From Ariolimax columbianus (taxonomy: Eukaryota; Mollusca; Gastropoda; Stylommatophora; Arionidae), in the NCBI GenBank assembly GCA_036924085.1, contig JAVGWX010000019.1, positions 12,328,196 through 12,392,195 of the forward strand: DNA of 64,000 bases, given 5' to 3'. Position numbers and translations under genes: made by a program. Under the pieces are notes generated by a model that did not search any database, was not told where the DNA came from, and saw only the letters and a list, made by a program, of their open reading frames with translations. Shown one piece after another: positions 1 to 10,695 of this stretch. Numbering within the stretch: position 1 is the first letter of the stretch; each line of letters opens with the position of its first letter.

Positions 1-422
1 ACTACCACTGCTACTACTACTACTAATAACACCGATACCACTGCTACTAATATTACTATACTACACAATTTAGCACTACTACAAGACTACACATATTAGC
101 ACTACTACTACTTCTATCCCTACCACTACTACCAGTACCACGACTACTGCTGCTGCTACTACTACTATTACTATTACTACTACTGATATCACTGCTCCTC
201 TTACTATTAATTATACTGCTAGTACAACTACACAACTACCATTATTATAGCTTCTACTACTAGTAATGCTACAACTACTACGACTACTACTACCATCACT
301 GCTACCCCTATTAATTTCACTACGGCCACAACTGCATCGCTACTACTATCTCATCTACTACTACTACCACTACTACTTCTACTATTACTAATAACCTCAC
401 TACAACAACTACTCCATTACCA

Positions 423-462
<40 letters not shown>

Positions 463-463
463 G

Positions 464-498
<35 letters not shown>

Positions 499-590
499 AC
501 TACCACCACTACTACTACTACTACAACTACTACTACTACAACTACTACTAAACTACTACCACTACCACTACTACTACCAACACATATTGC
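1..590. repeat. ACT trinucleotide microsatellite tract
   Basis: Almost continuous ACT/CTA triplets, pure at about 430-545 and degenerate elsewhere. The tract is cut by the window's left edge, so its true length is unknown. No gene is visible in it. Confidence 0.95.
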
Positions 591-1084
591 TACAAAACTT
601 CATTACTTACACTTCATTATGTTCTTAACCTTCCACGTCTTCAAATTGTAACACCTTAAGCTTGTCCACCATGATCGTCTCTATTCCATTGACTGTCTGT
701 GCAAACTTTCTATCGGACATCTAACATGTGTCCATTTCTACCGCGTTAGCTCTTTTTCTAGGAAGCAGCCTTAATTTAGCTCCTCCAATGTCTGACTAGC
801 ATCTATTTATCTTCGACGTGGTTATCTATTAAACAGTATTTAGTGACCTTCAAACTCGCGCTTTTCAGACTGAAGTGAAGTTCAGCTACTTTGGCTAGTG
901 ATGAAGATCTGGACCCGTTGAATGACAATATGCGACAGTCACAGAGAGACCAGAGACAAGTTTGTAACCAGGCTATTAGGAAGAAAGCAGAGAACACGGT
1001 CTGAAGTTCTTAACCCTTTCTGTAGACAACGGCAGTTGTTAGACAGTTTCAGACAAGATATGAAATATCATTACCACTTAAGAC
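591..1084. other. Unique-looking sequence without recognised feature
   Basis: I see no transposon domain, convincing coding frame or array here. The short open frames on both strands resemble nothing I know. Confidence 0.5.
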
Positions 1085-1347
1085 CACTAATACTACCACT
1101 ACTATAACAACTATAACTACTATAACAACTATAACTACTATAACAACTATAACTACTATAACAACTATAACTACTATAACAACTATAACTAGTATAACAA
1201 CTATAACTACTATAACAACTATAACTACTATAACAACTATAACTAGTATAACAACTATAACAACTATAACTACTATAACAACTATAACTACTATAACAAC
1301 TATAACTACTATAACAACTATAACTACTATAACAACTATAACTACTA
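1085..1347. repeat. 18-bp minisatellite (ACTATAACA-type)
   Basis: About 14 tandem copies of an 18-bp unit made of two similar halves, ACTATAACA and ACTATAACT, with a few ACTAGT variants. Because 18 is a multiple of three, both strands stay open and give meaningless peptides such as VVIVVI. It is probably an evolved form of the ACT tract nearby. Confidence 0.93.
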
Positions 1348-2438
1348 TTTGTATCATTGGTACTGTACCTTCCAATAGAACAAACTAAATTTAACATTTT
1401 CGGTCCATGTTTTCGGTAAACGCCCAGGGCGCTGAAACCAATTTTCTTGGACTAAGTTGTAGTGTTGCCGTCATCTATCCGTCTACCAAATGGCTTCCCT
1501 CGTCCGTTGCAACCAAAATGGATTGTGCTATATGGGTGCACTTGTAGTTTCTGACAGGATATGAAATACATTTACCACTATTAACACTGCCAACATTACT
1601 ATTACAATTACTACAACACCTACCACTACATTTACTATCACTGATATTGTTAATGTTTACTACTGCCACTCATACTGTTAACGTCCATTACTACCACTGG
1701 TACTGTTAACTTCTACTACTATCACTGCCACCACTACTGTTACCACTTCCATCAATGGTGTCGACAAGAAACTGTTCATCTTCATTGTGTTTTTCTTAAA
1801 TAATCAATCAAATCTGTGGCGGTACAGAAGGTCAAAGGTCGATTGAACACATGCATGCATGGCTCTGTTACTGCGCCATGATAGAAAACAAAACGAAACA
1901 CAGTTCAAGGCTAGACGGTCTTCGTCATTGACAATAAACTAATGAAACTAACTAACAAATTACAACATCAACAATATTTGTATTATTAATGTTCTGATTT
2001 GTTCGATGTTTTCCTTGTGGATTCAGCCTATTGTGTTATTGTATGTTTTTACAAGCTTTTATTTAACATGCCATGGCAGTTGTCAGTTTGCGTGAACTCC
2101 TACTTCTTCTATTTTAACCACCTTCACCGTAACCAAGAGAGCTGAAATTGTATGCACAGCATCTACTTGTGCGACCTATTAATATGTCGAATGTCGGGGG
2201 ATCCTGGGCAGGTATATCAAAAACATGTACTGAAAAAGTTTTTTTTTTTTAATTTGTACTTGTTTGTTTTGTTTTTGTTGAAGTCTTACACGGTAACTTA
2301 ACCATACCTATTTTATGTCTCTATTTATGTCATCTATAATATTCTAAAGTACCAATGCGCGTCTATAACACACAACAGACGGTTAAAGTGTACTATGACG
2401 ATCACATAACAAGTAGATAGACGATATATCGGCAATTC
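1348..2438. other. No gene; weak ACT-rich stretch at 1560-1755
   Basis: The only structure I see is a degenerate ACT/CACT-rich run at about 1560-1755, a faint echo of the tract at the window start. The remainder is AT-rich and unrecognised. Confidence 0.5.
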
Positions 2439-2440
2439 TA

Positions 2441-3896
2441 CGAGGGTCGTTCAAATCAAACCAGGACTTTTTGTTCTAGTTCTACCTGAATGGGTTATAG
2501 CGTTCTAGAACTACTATCATTAGTTAGGGGCACTTGTGTCCTATTACTATTAGGTGGTCTACTTGCTACGGGCCAGTCACAACACTATTAGTGCTTGCAT
2601 AGAACAGCGTGTTGTGATAAAGTTTCTTGTGACAGAAACCAGCGGAAATTTACAGAAAACTGCAATCATAATCCGATTATGAGATACACAGCCGCAGCAA
2701 AATGTCTCAAAGGTGTTAACGTTTTAGAGAAGGCCGTACATCCATGAGTGATTATCCCCTCTATGAGGGCTATAAACTCACTACAGTTATTCCTGTAAAT
2801 ATCCTGATTGTGAAACGCCTTATCCTAGAAAATCGACGCATAACCTTTCGCAAAATTGCACAAGAGGCAAGTCTTTCTCTACGCACGGTGAACACTTCCC
2901 CCGCTACCCGACAAATTTCAGACAATTGCGTCTGCAGGTAAAATGATGGTGTTCTCTTGGAGAAACTTAACTGAACTTAACGTCTTCATAGTGGTTTAGA
3001 AAACACGGTTTACATTTCCTTGCTCTAAAATATATGCGCATCCAATCTATTCTTAAATGCATTAAATGCATTAATTGTCCTCCCCTACTTCCTGTGGCAA
3101 TGCATTCAAAGGATTCACCACTCTCTGAATTAAAAAAATATTACTTTAATATGGAACTTTTAGTTAATTTGAAGGTATGCCCTCTTGATCTTGCAGGTGG
3201 TTGTATTTTTTTCAAAAACCTGATATATTCTAATTTATCCGTTCTTTTGATTACCTTATAAATGTATATTAAGTCACCTCTAATTCTTCTCTTTTCTGAA
3301 CAAAGTAGACCGGCTTTTCCTAGTCTTTCTTCATAACCATAAACCTAGACTATCAGCCTTGTCGCTCTTTTTTCAAGAGTACTCAGACTAACGTCATTCA
3401 TGATTTGTTACCCCGTGATGCCACTGTCGACAGTGAACAGTACATATGCATAGTAAGTGATGAGCATAACTGTCTGCGGAATAAAGCGGCCTAGTTTGAT
3501 CACAAAGGACATCCTGCTTCTATTAGTTAACGCTCGATGCATACGGCTAGCCACACTAAATGCCATCTGCAACAACTCGGCTGGGAGGGATTGCCCCATC
3601 CACCTTACAACCCAGACCTCGCTTCAATCGATTTCCGCCTGTTTGGTCCCTAAAAGAATTCCTGGGAAGTCAGCATTTCAGTTCTAATGACCAAGTAAAA
3701 CAGACTGTCCTGGATTAGTTCAGATATATTGACATTTCTTTCTACGCTGAAACTTTTCAAGCATTACTTAAATGCTTCGATCAGTGCAGAAATGTTGCAA
3801 GAGATGTATCGAAAAATAAATGGCATTTTGACTATTTAAAAAAAAAAAGTGTTTTTCCTTACAAGAAATTCCTGGTTTGACTTGAACGCCCTTTCG
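2441..3896 (+). mobile_element. Dead mariner-type DNA transposon with both terminal inverted repeats
   Basis: Both ends carry matching inverted repeats (about 2441-2469 and 3868-3896) sharing a core like GTTCAAATCAAACCAGG, and each is flanked by TA (2439-2440 and 3897-3898), the target duplication of Tc1/mariner elements. A helix-turn-helix remnant near 2815-2895 reads RRITFRKIAQEASLS, typical of mariner transposase N-termini. The C-terminal part near 3570-3660 reads GWEGLPHPPYNPDLASIDFRLFGP, recalling the mariner consensus around its last catalytic aspartate (PPYSPDLAPSDYHLFGPL). The HDNARPH-type block before it is scrambled and stops interrupt the frame, so the element is inactive. A LINE 3' fragment sits inside (2975-3388). 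The assignment to mariner is strong; the subfamily is not determined. Confidence 0.88.
2975..3388 (-). mobile_element. CR1-like LINE 3' end nested in the mariner element
   Basis: Reading on the minus strand, this matches by eye the LINE 3' end at 41412-41960, including a run about fixed distances from GCAATGCATTC-type sequence and a tail GGTGGTTGTATTTTTTT. The 3' terminal hairpin (see 41385-41440) is degenerate here. Mariner-like sequence resumes on both sides, so this LINE fragment landed after the mariner copy did. Confidence 0.75.
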
Positions 3897-4442
3897 TACA
3901 ATTAACCCAACACATTTGACACAAAAGAAGAAACGCCATCTTCCAGAAAACCTGGCCACATAAATGGAAGAAAAATTGCATGCTTAGTCTACCTATAACT
4001 CTACAGGTCCATGTGCCTCAGTGCAGGTTCCAGCTCTTGTATTAGCTGGATGTAGCCTGGAGGAGGATTTCCTGCTTAACGTACTAGGCACGAGCAGCTT
4101 ATTACTCCACTGCTTTGAGACAAGTGCCGCGCAGGGAAGTTAACCGATGTGCCATCCCACCTTATTAGACTCAAACAGTATAGAAAATTAGATCCGCAGT
4201 CTGTTAGGAGTCATATGTGCTGCTCTTAAAAAGCTTCCTAACCATGTATGGTGTTTTGCTATGTCATACAGTTAGTCGCCTCCTATGACATGCTCTATGT
4301 GGGGCAGTGGTGCTATGCTTGCCAATGCCATAAATAGAGACTCCAGCAGAGCACTCAGGAAACAAAAATGGCAGTAAAGTAAGTATTATTTTGAAACATA
4401 TTGTTCCTATAACATGTATCATCAAGCAATGGTCCCAGTCTC
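3897..4442. other. No recognised feature
   Basis: About 500 bases of mixed composition between the mariner element and a truncated LINE. I see no coding frame, array or transposon end. Confidence 0.45.
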
Positions 4443-4457
4443 GTTAGATACAGTCTG

Positions 4458-4898
4458 TCAAAAGAAGGTGCAAGACTACCACAACCAGATACTAGCGTGA
4501 CATACGAAGAGTCAAAAAGGCTTATTAGAGCTAGATACATGACCAAATGGGAAACAGAACATACTGGATACACAAAAAACGATGCCTGTTACCAGTTGAA
4601 CAGAAGAGGGCAGGTCGTGGTCTACGGACTTCGCACTAGCCACAATAGACTGAGGTACCACCTATTCAATAAATTGAAGATAGGTGGCACTGACGAATGC
4701 TCGTGTGGTACCGGGAAAATGACCGTTGAACATTTGCTGCAAAACTGCCCGACATACGAGGATCAGAGAAAGCAGATGTGGCCATCACCAGTGGCAACAC
4801 TAGACAAGCTATATGGCAGTGTCGACAGCCTCAGGATGACCGCTGCTTTTTTCGAAAAAATTAAGGTTGATATCTGACTGCGTACGATGAAGAAGAAG

Positions 4899-4927
<29 letters not shown>
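4458..4927 (+). mobile_element. 5'-truncated I-type LINE copy with perfect 15-bp target-site duplication
   Basis: The copy contains only the last part of the LINE that is nearly complete at 11315-15202: the end of RNase H, the C-terminal zinc motif, a stop codon (frame ends at 4877) and an AAG tail (about 4888-4927). The coding part reads on without interruption from 4458 and includes TDECSCGTGKMTVEHLLQNCP. It is flanked by GTTAGATACAGTCTG at 4443-4457 and 4928-4942, so the insertion boundaries are known exactly. Such 5' truncation is the usual outcome of target-primed reverse transcription. The encoded piece has no RNase H active site and no expected function. Confidence 0.95.
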
Positions 4928-4929
<2 letters not shown>

Positions 4930-4979
4930 TAGATACAGTCTGCTTAAACAGTTTATTCTCTGGAACTGTTCTGTAATTA

Positions 4980-5205
4980 CCGCATCACCCTTTAACAAGA
5001 CATTGTTATGAAAATCAATGCGTTCAAACTTACTCCCCGTTAGAGTTTAGACAACCATACAAGGCAAGAGGGGGACCACTAACACGATGTTTGAACGATG
5101 TTCAAGAATCAGAAAGATATAGGTTAGCAATAACAACAGCTAGCGAATGGCAAAGGAAAGATGATCGCTGCTCCCCACCGCATCTAGTGACACAAGTGGA
5201 AAGTT
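4980..5205 (+). pseudogene. LINE C-terminal remnant (RTE-like)
   Basis: A decayed frame reads GGPLTRCLNDVQESERYRLA, resembling the GRPRxRW…LA…DR…W C-terminus of RTE-like LINEs. The last bases (GACACAAGTGGAAAG) resemble the end of the remnant at 48560-49115 (GGCACAAGTGGAAAG), suggesting the same family. No catalytic domain is left. Confidence 0.55.
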
Positions 5206-5209
5206 GGGA

Positions 5210-5478
5210 TAACACGAGATAACATGAATTAACGAGATTATACGATTTAACATGAATTAACGAGATTACACGAGTTAACATGAATTAACGAGATTACACG
5301 AGTTAACATGAATTAACGAGATTACACGAGTTAACATGAATTAACGAGATTACACGAGTTAACATGAATTAACGAGATTACACGAGTTAACATGAATTAA
5401 CGAGATTACACGAGTTAACATGAATTAACGAGATTACACGAGTTAACATGAATTAACGAGATTACACGAGTTAACATG
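5210..5478. repeat. 28-bp minisatellite (ACGAGATTACACGAGTTAAC-type)
   Basis: About nine near-identical 28-bp units in tandem. Looser related words (ACACGAGATAACATG) reappear at 5890-6015, after a 400-base interruption by a dispersed repeat. Confidence 0.93.
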
Positions 5479-5499
5479 AAAACACAACACGAGGCAACG

Positions 5500-5885
5500 T
5501 GAACATGAGTAGAGGTGCTATTTCAAGTACAAGAACACACGAGCTTGTGATGATGTTAGCGAAAACCCAAAATGAGTAGGTTACTCATTTGTTCGCCTGA
5601 AAAGGACGTTCAATGGCTTTCCTCACATCCCGATCGTGCTGAAGAAAGTGGATCGGGGTCCTCCAGGCGGTTGTGTAATTCTTGGCTTCATCTGCGTGTC
5701 ACTCCCTACCACGGGGATCACGTCGATCCCTCACCTCGTTAGCCAGGCTGCCATGAAAACAGTCTAGTTCCATGGAAGGCTACTAGGAAACCGAGGTGAG
5801 GGTCTTGGCCAGTAAGTTTCGCGTGACCCTGACTTACATGTCTGATCAGTATATTTTGCCTGACCAGACGTTAGTTTTCCTTCCA
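5500..5885. repeat. Dispersed repeat, related to 63590-63735
   Basis: By eye this block and the one at 63590-63735 share segments such as GGATCGGGGTCC-like words, a GTTAGCCAGGCTGCCATGAAAAC-like segment and the end GACCCTGACT…CTGATCAGTAT. No tRNA head or coding domain is visible, so the element class is unknown. It sits between two parts of the same 28-bp array, as if inserted into it. Confidence 0.6.
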
Positions 5886-6140
5886 CTTGACCTTGGGATA
5901 ACACGAGATTACATGAGATAAAATTAGATCACACGAGATAACATGGAATAATATGATATAACACGAGATAACATGACGTTATATGAGAGAACGTTAGATA
6001 ACATACGATTACACATGCTATGAGCACAACGCGTTACTATTGCATTTTACAAATGTTCATTATAGCTCTTTATTTCTCTATCTTAATAAATATCTCGCTC
6101 TCTCTCGCTCTCTCTCTCTCACTGAATATATATATATATA
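5886..6140. repeat. Degenerate 28-bp array remnant, then CT and TA microsatellites
   Basis: To about 6015 the words ACACGAGATAACATG recur with drift. Then comes unrecognised sequence, a short CT run (about 6092-6120) and a TA run just before the next LINE. Confidence 0.7.
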
Positions 6141-7008
6141 ATGATAAATGTTACAGAAAACGAGAACTTTGAAACTTTAGATCCATTTACGATTGGCGGG
6201 TACGAGATTCCAGAGTTACGATACTCAGACGACACAGTGATACTATCAAGAAGTGCAGAAGGGCTAGAGCAGCAGCTTATTTCAGCCGTTAATAGACACA
6301 GTAAAGATCAAAACCTGTTTATAAACATAAACAACAAAGATAATGACCACTGACAAAACACAATGTCAGTATACATTTTCAGTGGGTGGTGAGGAAATAG
6401 ATCAGATCACACATTTTGAATATCTGGGCTCCAGAATTGATAAATATGGCGACTGCTCGAAAAAAATCAGAAGAAGACTATCCATGGAAATGCAGAGACT
6501 GAGCAACCTGAAGAAATTATGGCAGAGCAACGACAAAATGATAAACGTAAAAGTCTTGAGAGCCTGTGATTTTCCTGTGGCAGCGTATGGCTGCGAATCA
6601 TGGACGATTACTAACACTTCTAGGCAAAGAATCGAATCCTTCGAGTCTAAATGTTACAGAAGGATCCTCAGAATACCATGGACAGAGAAAAAGACAAATG
6701 TAGACATTCGGCAAGAGTTGAGCATAGAGGAGAATTGGTTTATCAATTCGATTTTGGTCAGAAAATGTAAATACTTTGGTCACATGAAGAGACACAATGG
6801 TCTCGAGAGAACAGTGATGGAAGGGAACGAGTTATTTCTGATGGAAGATATGTTGCCTGGCAGAAAAGGAAGGGGTAGACCAAGAAGTCGATGGCACAAA
6901 GATATCCTGGGTATGACTGGAGCAGAGGCTGGAGTTTTGGAAAGGGGAAAACTTTATTTCAGACAGACTGTGATGGGTGCGACGTTCTGTAAAGGACATG
7001 CTATATGA
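6141..7008 (+). pseudogene. RTE-like LINE, 5'-truncated and frameshifted 3' half
   Basis: The first frame (6141-6353) gives RYSDDTVILSRSAEGL, the catalytic YxDD region of an RTE-type reverse transcriptase, with S replacing the usual A. A frameshift near 6345 moves the reading to a second frame (to 7008), which continues FEYLGSRIDKYGD, YGCESWTITN, FESKCYRRILRIPWTEKK, GHMKRHNGLER and GRPRSRWHKDILGMTGAEAG. This is the usual order of the RTE thumb and C-terminus. Nothing upstream of the YxDD block remains, so fingers and endonuclease are lost. The element ends in a TA-rich tail that hosts the next SINE-like insertion. Not functional. Confidence 0.9.
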
Positions 7009-7030
7009 TATATACATATATATATATATA

Positions 7031-7371
7031 TGGCTTGGCTTGGCTTGGCTTCGTTCGTTCTCAATCTCCCGCTACCAAACCCCGAAAGAGCTTAAGTAGC
7101 AGAATGTAGTCCAGAGAACGGAATGCGTTGTGTCGTAATTTACAGCTTGACTGCGATGTTTGCACCTTTCGGTCCAACACGTCCAACTTCAGCAAGCATT
7201 TTTTGAGTACCGGTTTAGCATTCCCCCTTCGATCCATTCTCCTTAGCGAGTCTGTCCTGCTGCAGCCTGTTATCCAGGATCACCGTTAGAAGGTGTAGAA
7301 GGGTCTTGGCAACTCTGGTTCGCTGGCCCTGACGCTAGCAGTCAGCTATGGGTCGCTGACCACTGCAGCTC
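7031..7371 (-). mobile_element. AAGCC-tailed SINE-like element
   Basis: On the minus strand this is a copy of the elements at 16139-16499 and 62224-62573, ending in AAGCCAAGCCAAGCC. It carries the same internal core, ATTTGCTCCGAAAG-like words and TGCTGAAGT…TGTTGGACC. The flanks on both sides are TA microsatellite (about 7010-7030 and 7372-7383), consistent with insertion into the tail of the RTE-like LINE. I cannot identify polymerase III boxes confidently, so 'SINE-like' rests on size, tail and target duplications of the sister copies. Confidence 0.85.
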
Positions 7372-7447
7372 ATATATATATATGTATCTTTACCTATCTC
7401 AATCTGACTCTTACTTTCTTATCCATTGCCTCTCTAGTTAGCTCTTT

Positions 7448-7484
<37 letters not shown>

Positions 7485-7546
7485 CTCTCTCATTCTTTTT
7501 CTCTATCTTTTGCAATTTACACGCATGTTTCTAAAATATTTCTCTA
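7372..7546. repeat. CT microsatellite region
   Basis: TA words then a CT run (about 7452-7495), ending at the target-site duplication of the LINE copy that follows. Confidence 0.85.
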
Positions 7547-7558
7547 GTTCGACATTCC

Positions 7559-9160
7559 TTCTTCTTCTTCTGCGTACACAGTCAGACAGTAACCATTATT
7601 TTCTCGAAAAAAGCGGCGGTCATCCTGAGACTCTCGCCACTACCATAGAGCTTGTCTTGCAGTTCCACTGGCAATGGCCACATCTGCTCTCTCTGATCCT
7701 CGTATGTCGGGCAGTTCTGCAGCAGATGTTCAGTGGTCATTTTACCAGTACCGCACGGGCATTCGTCGGTACACCCTATCTTCAATTTGTTGAAGAGGTG
7801 GTACCTCAGTCTGTTGTGGCCAGTGCGAAGTCTGAAGACAACGACCTGCTCTCTTCGGTTCAACTGGTAATAGGCATCGTTTTTGGTGTAACCAGTATGT
7901 TCGGTTTCCCATTTGGTCATGTATCTGGCTTTGATAAGCCGTTTTGACTCTTCGTACGTCATACTGGTATCTATTTGTGGTAGCCTTGCACCTTCTTTTG
8001 CCAGTCTGTCTGCCTCCTCGTTGCCTTGGATGTTGCAGTGTGACGGAACCCACTGTACCACTACCCTTTTTGGTGCGGACTGTTGGCACAGTTTGCAGAG
8101 TGCTGCTCTTAAGTCATTAAGCTCAGTGTTTTTCTGGCTTTTTAGCGCTGTGACTACTTCGAGAGCATCTGTCAGCAGGACTATATGGCTCTCATTTTCA
8201 CTGTGTGTTACCATTTCTTCCACTGCCCCCCTCAGTGCCTCTGCCTCTGCTCTGAAATTGCTCGTGTACTTACCAGTAGCGAATGACAGTGTTATTTTTC
8301 TGCCATTTGGTAGGTTCAGGAATGCTCCTGCCCCTCCGTTCTGTGTAGTGTTTGTTACAGAACCGTCGGTGTATGCATGGGTCCAGTCCATGCTTGGGTA
8401 GCTTTTCGTTATGAAGCTTAAGGTAGTGTCTCTCCTTTCTTTTTCGGTCTGGCAGTTTTTGTTTGCAATACCTGGTATATTTTCTACCACCTCTGGAAAT
8501 ATATCCTGCCTCCAAGTAGGTTTTCGTACAGTAGTGATGGGTTTTGGTGTTGTTAGTGCGTTTATGGGATCTTCGTGCATCTTTGCTTTGGCTATTTCTG
8601 CAAAGTTTCTCCGCTTTAGCTTCCCAGTTCCCAAATTGTTTAGCCTCTGGTACATTGGATGGTCCGTCAGTCTTCGGAGTTTCTCTGACTGCAGCTGGGC
8701 TCTGCAGTCTCTTCTGTCGGTCATGGATTGCAGTTTTGTAATCTTTTCAAGTTCTACAATTGGCGTTGACTTCATGCCACCAGTTATGATTCTCATGGCT
8801 TGGTTTTGAAGTTTGCTAACTTTATCGAAGTTCGCCTTCGCTGCTGTTGTCCATGCCGCGATGCCATACTCGAGGACTGGTCTCACTCTTCCAGTGTACA
8901 GTTTCTTTAGTATGCCTTCGTCTGCTCCCCAGCTTGTGCCAGCAAGTCTCCTCATGATCGCCATTCTTTCTCTGGCTTTCATTCGGTTTCTCTCAATCTG
9001 ACTTTTCCATGTCATGCGCCGATCAAATGTGACTCCCAGATAGGTTGGGTTGTCGTTTGGCTGCAGGATTTTGCCATTTAGGCTTAATTTGGTACTTTGG
9101 GGTTTTAATGAGAGCGAGAATATTGTGCACGTGGTTTTCTCCTCGTTTATTTTGACCAGC
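7559..9160 (-). mobile_element. 5'-truncated I-type LINE copy with 12-bp target-site duplication
   Basis: This minus-strand copy is the same family as 11315-15202. It starts inside the reverse transcriptase, just after the palm motif at LVKINEEKT, and ends with an AAG tail (about 7559-7573 on the plus strand as CTT). The flanking sequence GTTCGACATTCC occurs at 7547-7558 and 9161-9172, giving exact borders. The host sequence before the insertion is unrecognised. The preserved frame and perfect duplication point to a fairly recent event. Confidence 0.95.
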
Positions 9161-9207
9161 GTTCGACATTCCATATCGTCAATATAACCTGGCCTTCTTC
9201 CCTGCAA
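7582..9207 (-). CDS. LINE-encoded C-terminal polyprotein piece: RT thumb, RNase H, zinc motif
   Basis: The 541-codon frame is open throughout. Its first 16 residues come from flanking host DNA; LINE sequence starts at residue 17. It contains NPTYLGVTFDRRMTW (RT thumb), then RNase H with AYTDGS, FRAEAEAL, VLLTDALEVV and WVPSHCNIQGNEEADRLA. Those blocks supply the four acidic active-site residues and the conserved histidine. It ends with DECPCGTGKMTTEHLLQNCP, a Cys-Cys-His-Cys motif seen in this LINE group. The reverse transcriptase active site is absent, so the copy cannot move itself. Compared with the 11267 copy it keeps two residues (LE in IVELEKITK) that the longer copy lacks. No promoter is visible and I do not claim it is expressed. 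An RNase H-only product is possible but there is no evidence of domestication. Confidence 0.85.
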   Translation of the reverse strand: MQGRRPGYIDDMECRTLVKINEEKTTCTIFSLSLKPQSTKLSLNGKILQPNDNPTYLGVTFDRRMTWKSQIERNRMKARERMAIMRRLAGTSWGADEGILKKLYTGRVRPVLEYGIAAWTTAAKANFDKVSKLQNQAMRIITGGMKSTPIVELEKITKLQSMTDRRDCRAQLQSEKLRRLTDHPMYQRLNNLGTGKLKRRNFAEIAKAKMHEDPINALTTPKPITTVRKPTWRQDIFPEVVENIPGIANKNCQTEKERRDTTLSFITKSYPSMDWTHAYTDGSVTNTTQNGGAGAFLNLPNGRKITLSFATGKYTSNFRAEAEALRGAVEEMVTHSENESHIVLLTDALEVVTALKSQKNTELNDLRAALCKLCQQSAPKRVVVQWVPSHCNIQGNEEADRLAKEGARLPQIDTSMTYEESKRLIKARYMTKWETEHTGYTKNDAYYQLNRREQVVVFRLRTGHNRLRYHLFNKLKIGCTDECPCGTGKMTTEHLLQNCPTYEDQREQMWPLPVELQDKLYGSGESLRMTAAFFEKIMVTV

Positions 9208-9850
9208 CCTTCCAAATTTGCATTCTTGACGAAGAGGCTGTCGTAGCTGCTCTTCTTTTCCATCTTGAAACTGCTCCGATCTCTAGAATCATCTGCTTCA
9301 TTTTGCTGTTCATCTACTGTCCGTTCTCCTTTCTCTACACTTTCTCTTCTATGTCTATGTTAGCCCATTATGTGCTTGAGGTCGTCATTAGTGATCATTT
9401 GAAATCTCGTTTTGAACCTATTATCTTACTGGCCTCAGTGACAAACTCTCTTTCTCTCTCCCTGTCTTTCTCTCTCTCCCTCTTACTCTCTCACTTGCTT
9501 TCACTCTGTCTTGTATTCCGTACCTCGTTCCCTCTGTGCTTCCTTTGTCTTCCATCTAACCCTTTCTATCCGTCTATTTATCACACTAGTATTTTTTCTT
9601 TCACTTTTTCTCCCCTTAGACTCTCTCTCACTTTTGTTCTCCTCTAAATGTCTCTCTGACAATCCTACAAACTCCCACTCTTCCCATTACTCTCTCACAC
9701 CGTCCCTCTCTCTCTCTCTCTCTCCATCTCTCTCTCTCACTCGTTTCCATTCATTATCGATGTACCTCTCTTTCTGTCTCTTTCACAAGCTCTTTATTCC
9801 CTTCTTTCTTTCTCCTACTCCTTCTATCGAATTCCTTCTCACCATTTCTC
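9173..9850. repeat. CT-rich low-complexity sequence
   Basis: From about 9440 the plus strand is dominated by CTCTCT and TTTCTC words, giving spurious Leu/Ser-rich frames. The first part, 9173-9440, is unrecognised. Confidence 0.8.
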
Positions 9851-10344
9851 ATTAACACGAATTCATATTACTCGGAACTAGCAAAAAGTTCTTCAAGCCG
9901 AATCAATTTGATTCCCTTAACAAATAACAAGGTTTCCTCTTCGGCACATTTCCCACGGAGCTTCTATCATATCGTATCAAACTATTTCTTTTTAACCCAT
10001 TCACAATACAAACTAAGGCTAACAAACCATATTATAACCAAAGAGGAACGTATTCAATTGAAAAGTGCGAGCCTGGGCATTTTTATGTATTCTTTATGAC
10101 CTCGGATGGAGCATGAGTGGACCACTACATTTGACCGTTTGCATGAAACCTAGGTGAAATAATAAAACTCGTTCATCTAGGCCCTTAGCTCTTTCAGCAA
10201 TACACGAAAATTTATTAATCAGGGGCAGGTGAAACATACCAAACACGTCTACAATTCGAGTCATCGTTAGTGATTCTGGAAGCCAGCTGTGTCACATCCG
10301 TCTAGTCACATTGCACTACAGCCAAAATGACCATGGTTCAAACT
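9851..10344. other. No recognised feature
   Basis: AT-rich sequence without a visible array, transposon end or coding frame. Confidence 0.45.
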
Positions 10345-10425
10345 TTCAAGTACGTTTCGAGAAGAGGCACTACAAACCGCCATCAGAGAAACGTCAAGAG
10401 TTAACTGAAAACAGCACAAGTTGAA
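10345..10425 (+). repeat. Dispersed repeat fragment (AGAAACGTCAAGAGTTAACT family)
   Basis: The segment around AGAAACGTCAAGAGTTAACT also occurs at about 55310-55440 and 59285-59400. In all three places a low-complexity expansion follows at once. The family may be part of the LINE whose C-terminus lies at 55849-56082, since those downstream parts are shared too. Confidence 0.7.
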
Positions 10426-10695
10426 CGTCGAACCACAACAACAACAACACAAGTTGAACGTCAAACAACAACAACAACAACACAAGTTGAAAGTCGAACC
10501 ACAACAACAACAACACAAGTTGAACGTCAAACAACAGCAGCACAAGTTGAACGTCGAACCACAACAACAACAACACAAGTTGAACATCGAACCACCAAAA
10601 CAACAACAGCACAAGTTGAACGTCAAACAACAACAGCACAAGTTGAACGTCGAACTACAACAACAACAGCAGCACAAGTTGAACGTCGAACGACA
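10400..10695. repeat. CAA-rich minisatellite (about 24-36-bp variable units)
   Basis: Each unit pairs the word ACAAGTTGAACGTC with a CAA or CAG run of variable length. About eleven units are present. The open frames in it (HKLNVEPQQQQ on plus, Cys/Leu-rich on minus) follow from the repeat and are not evidence of a gene. Confidence 0.93.
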
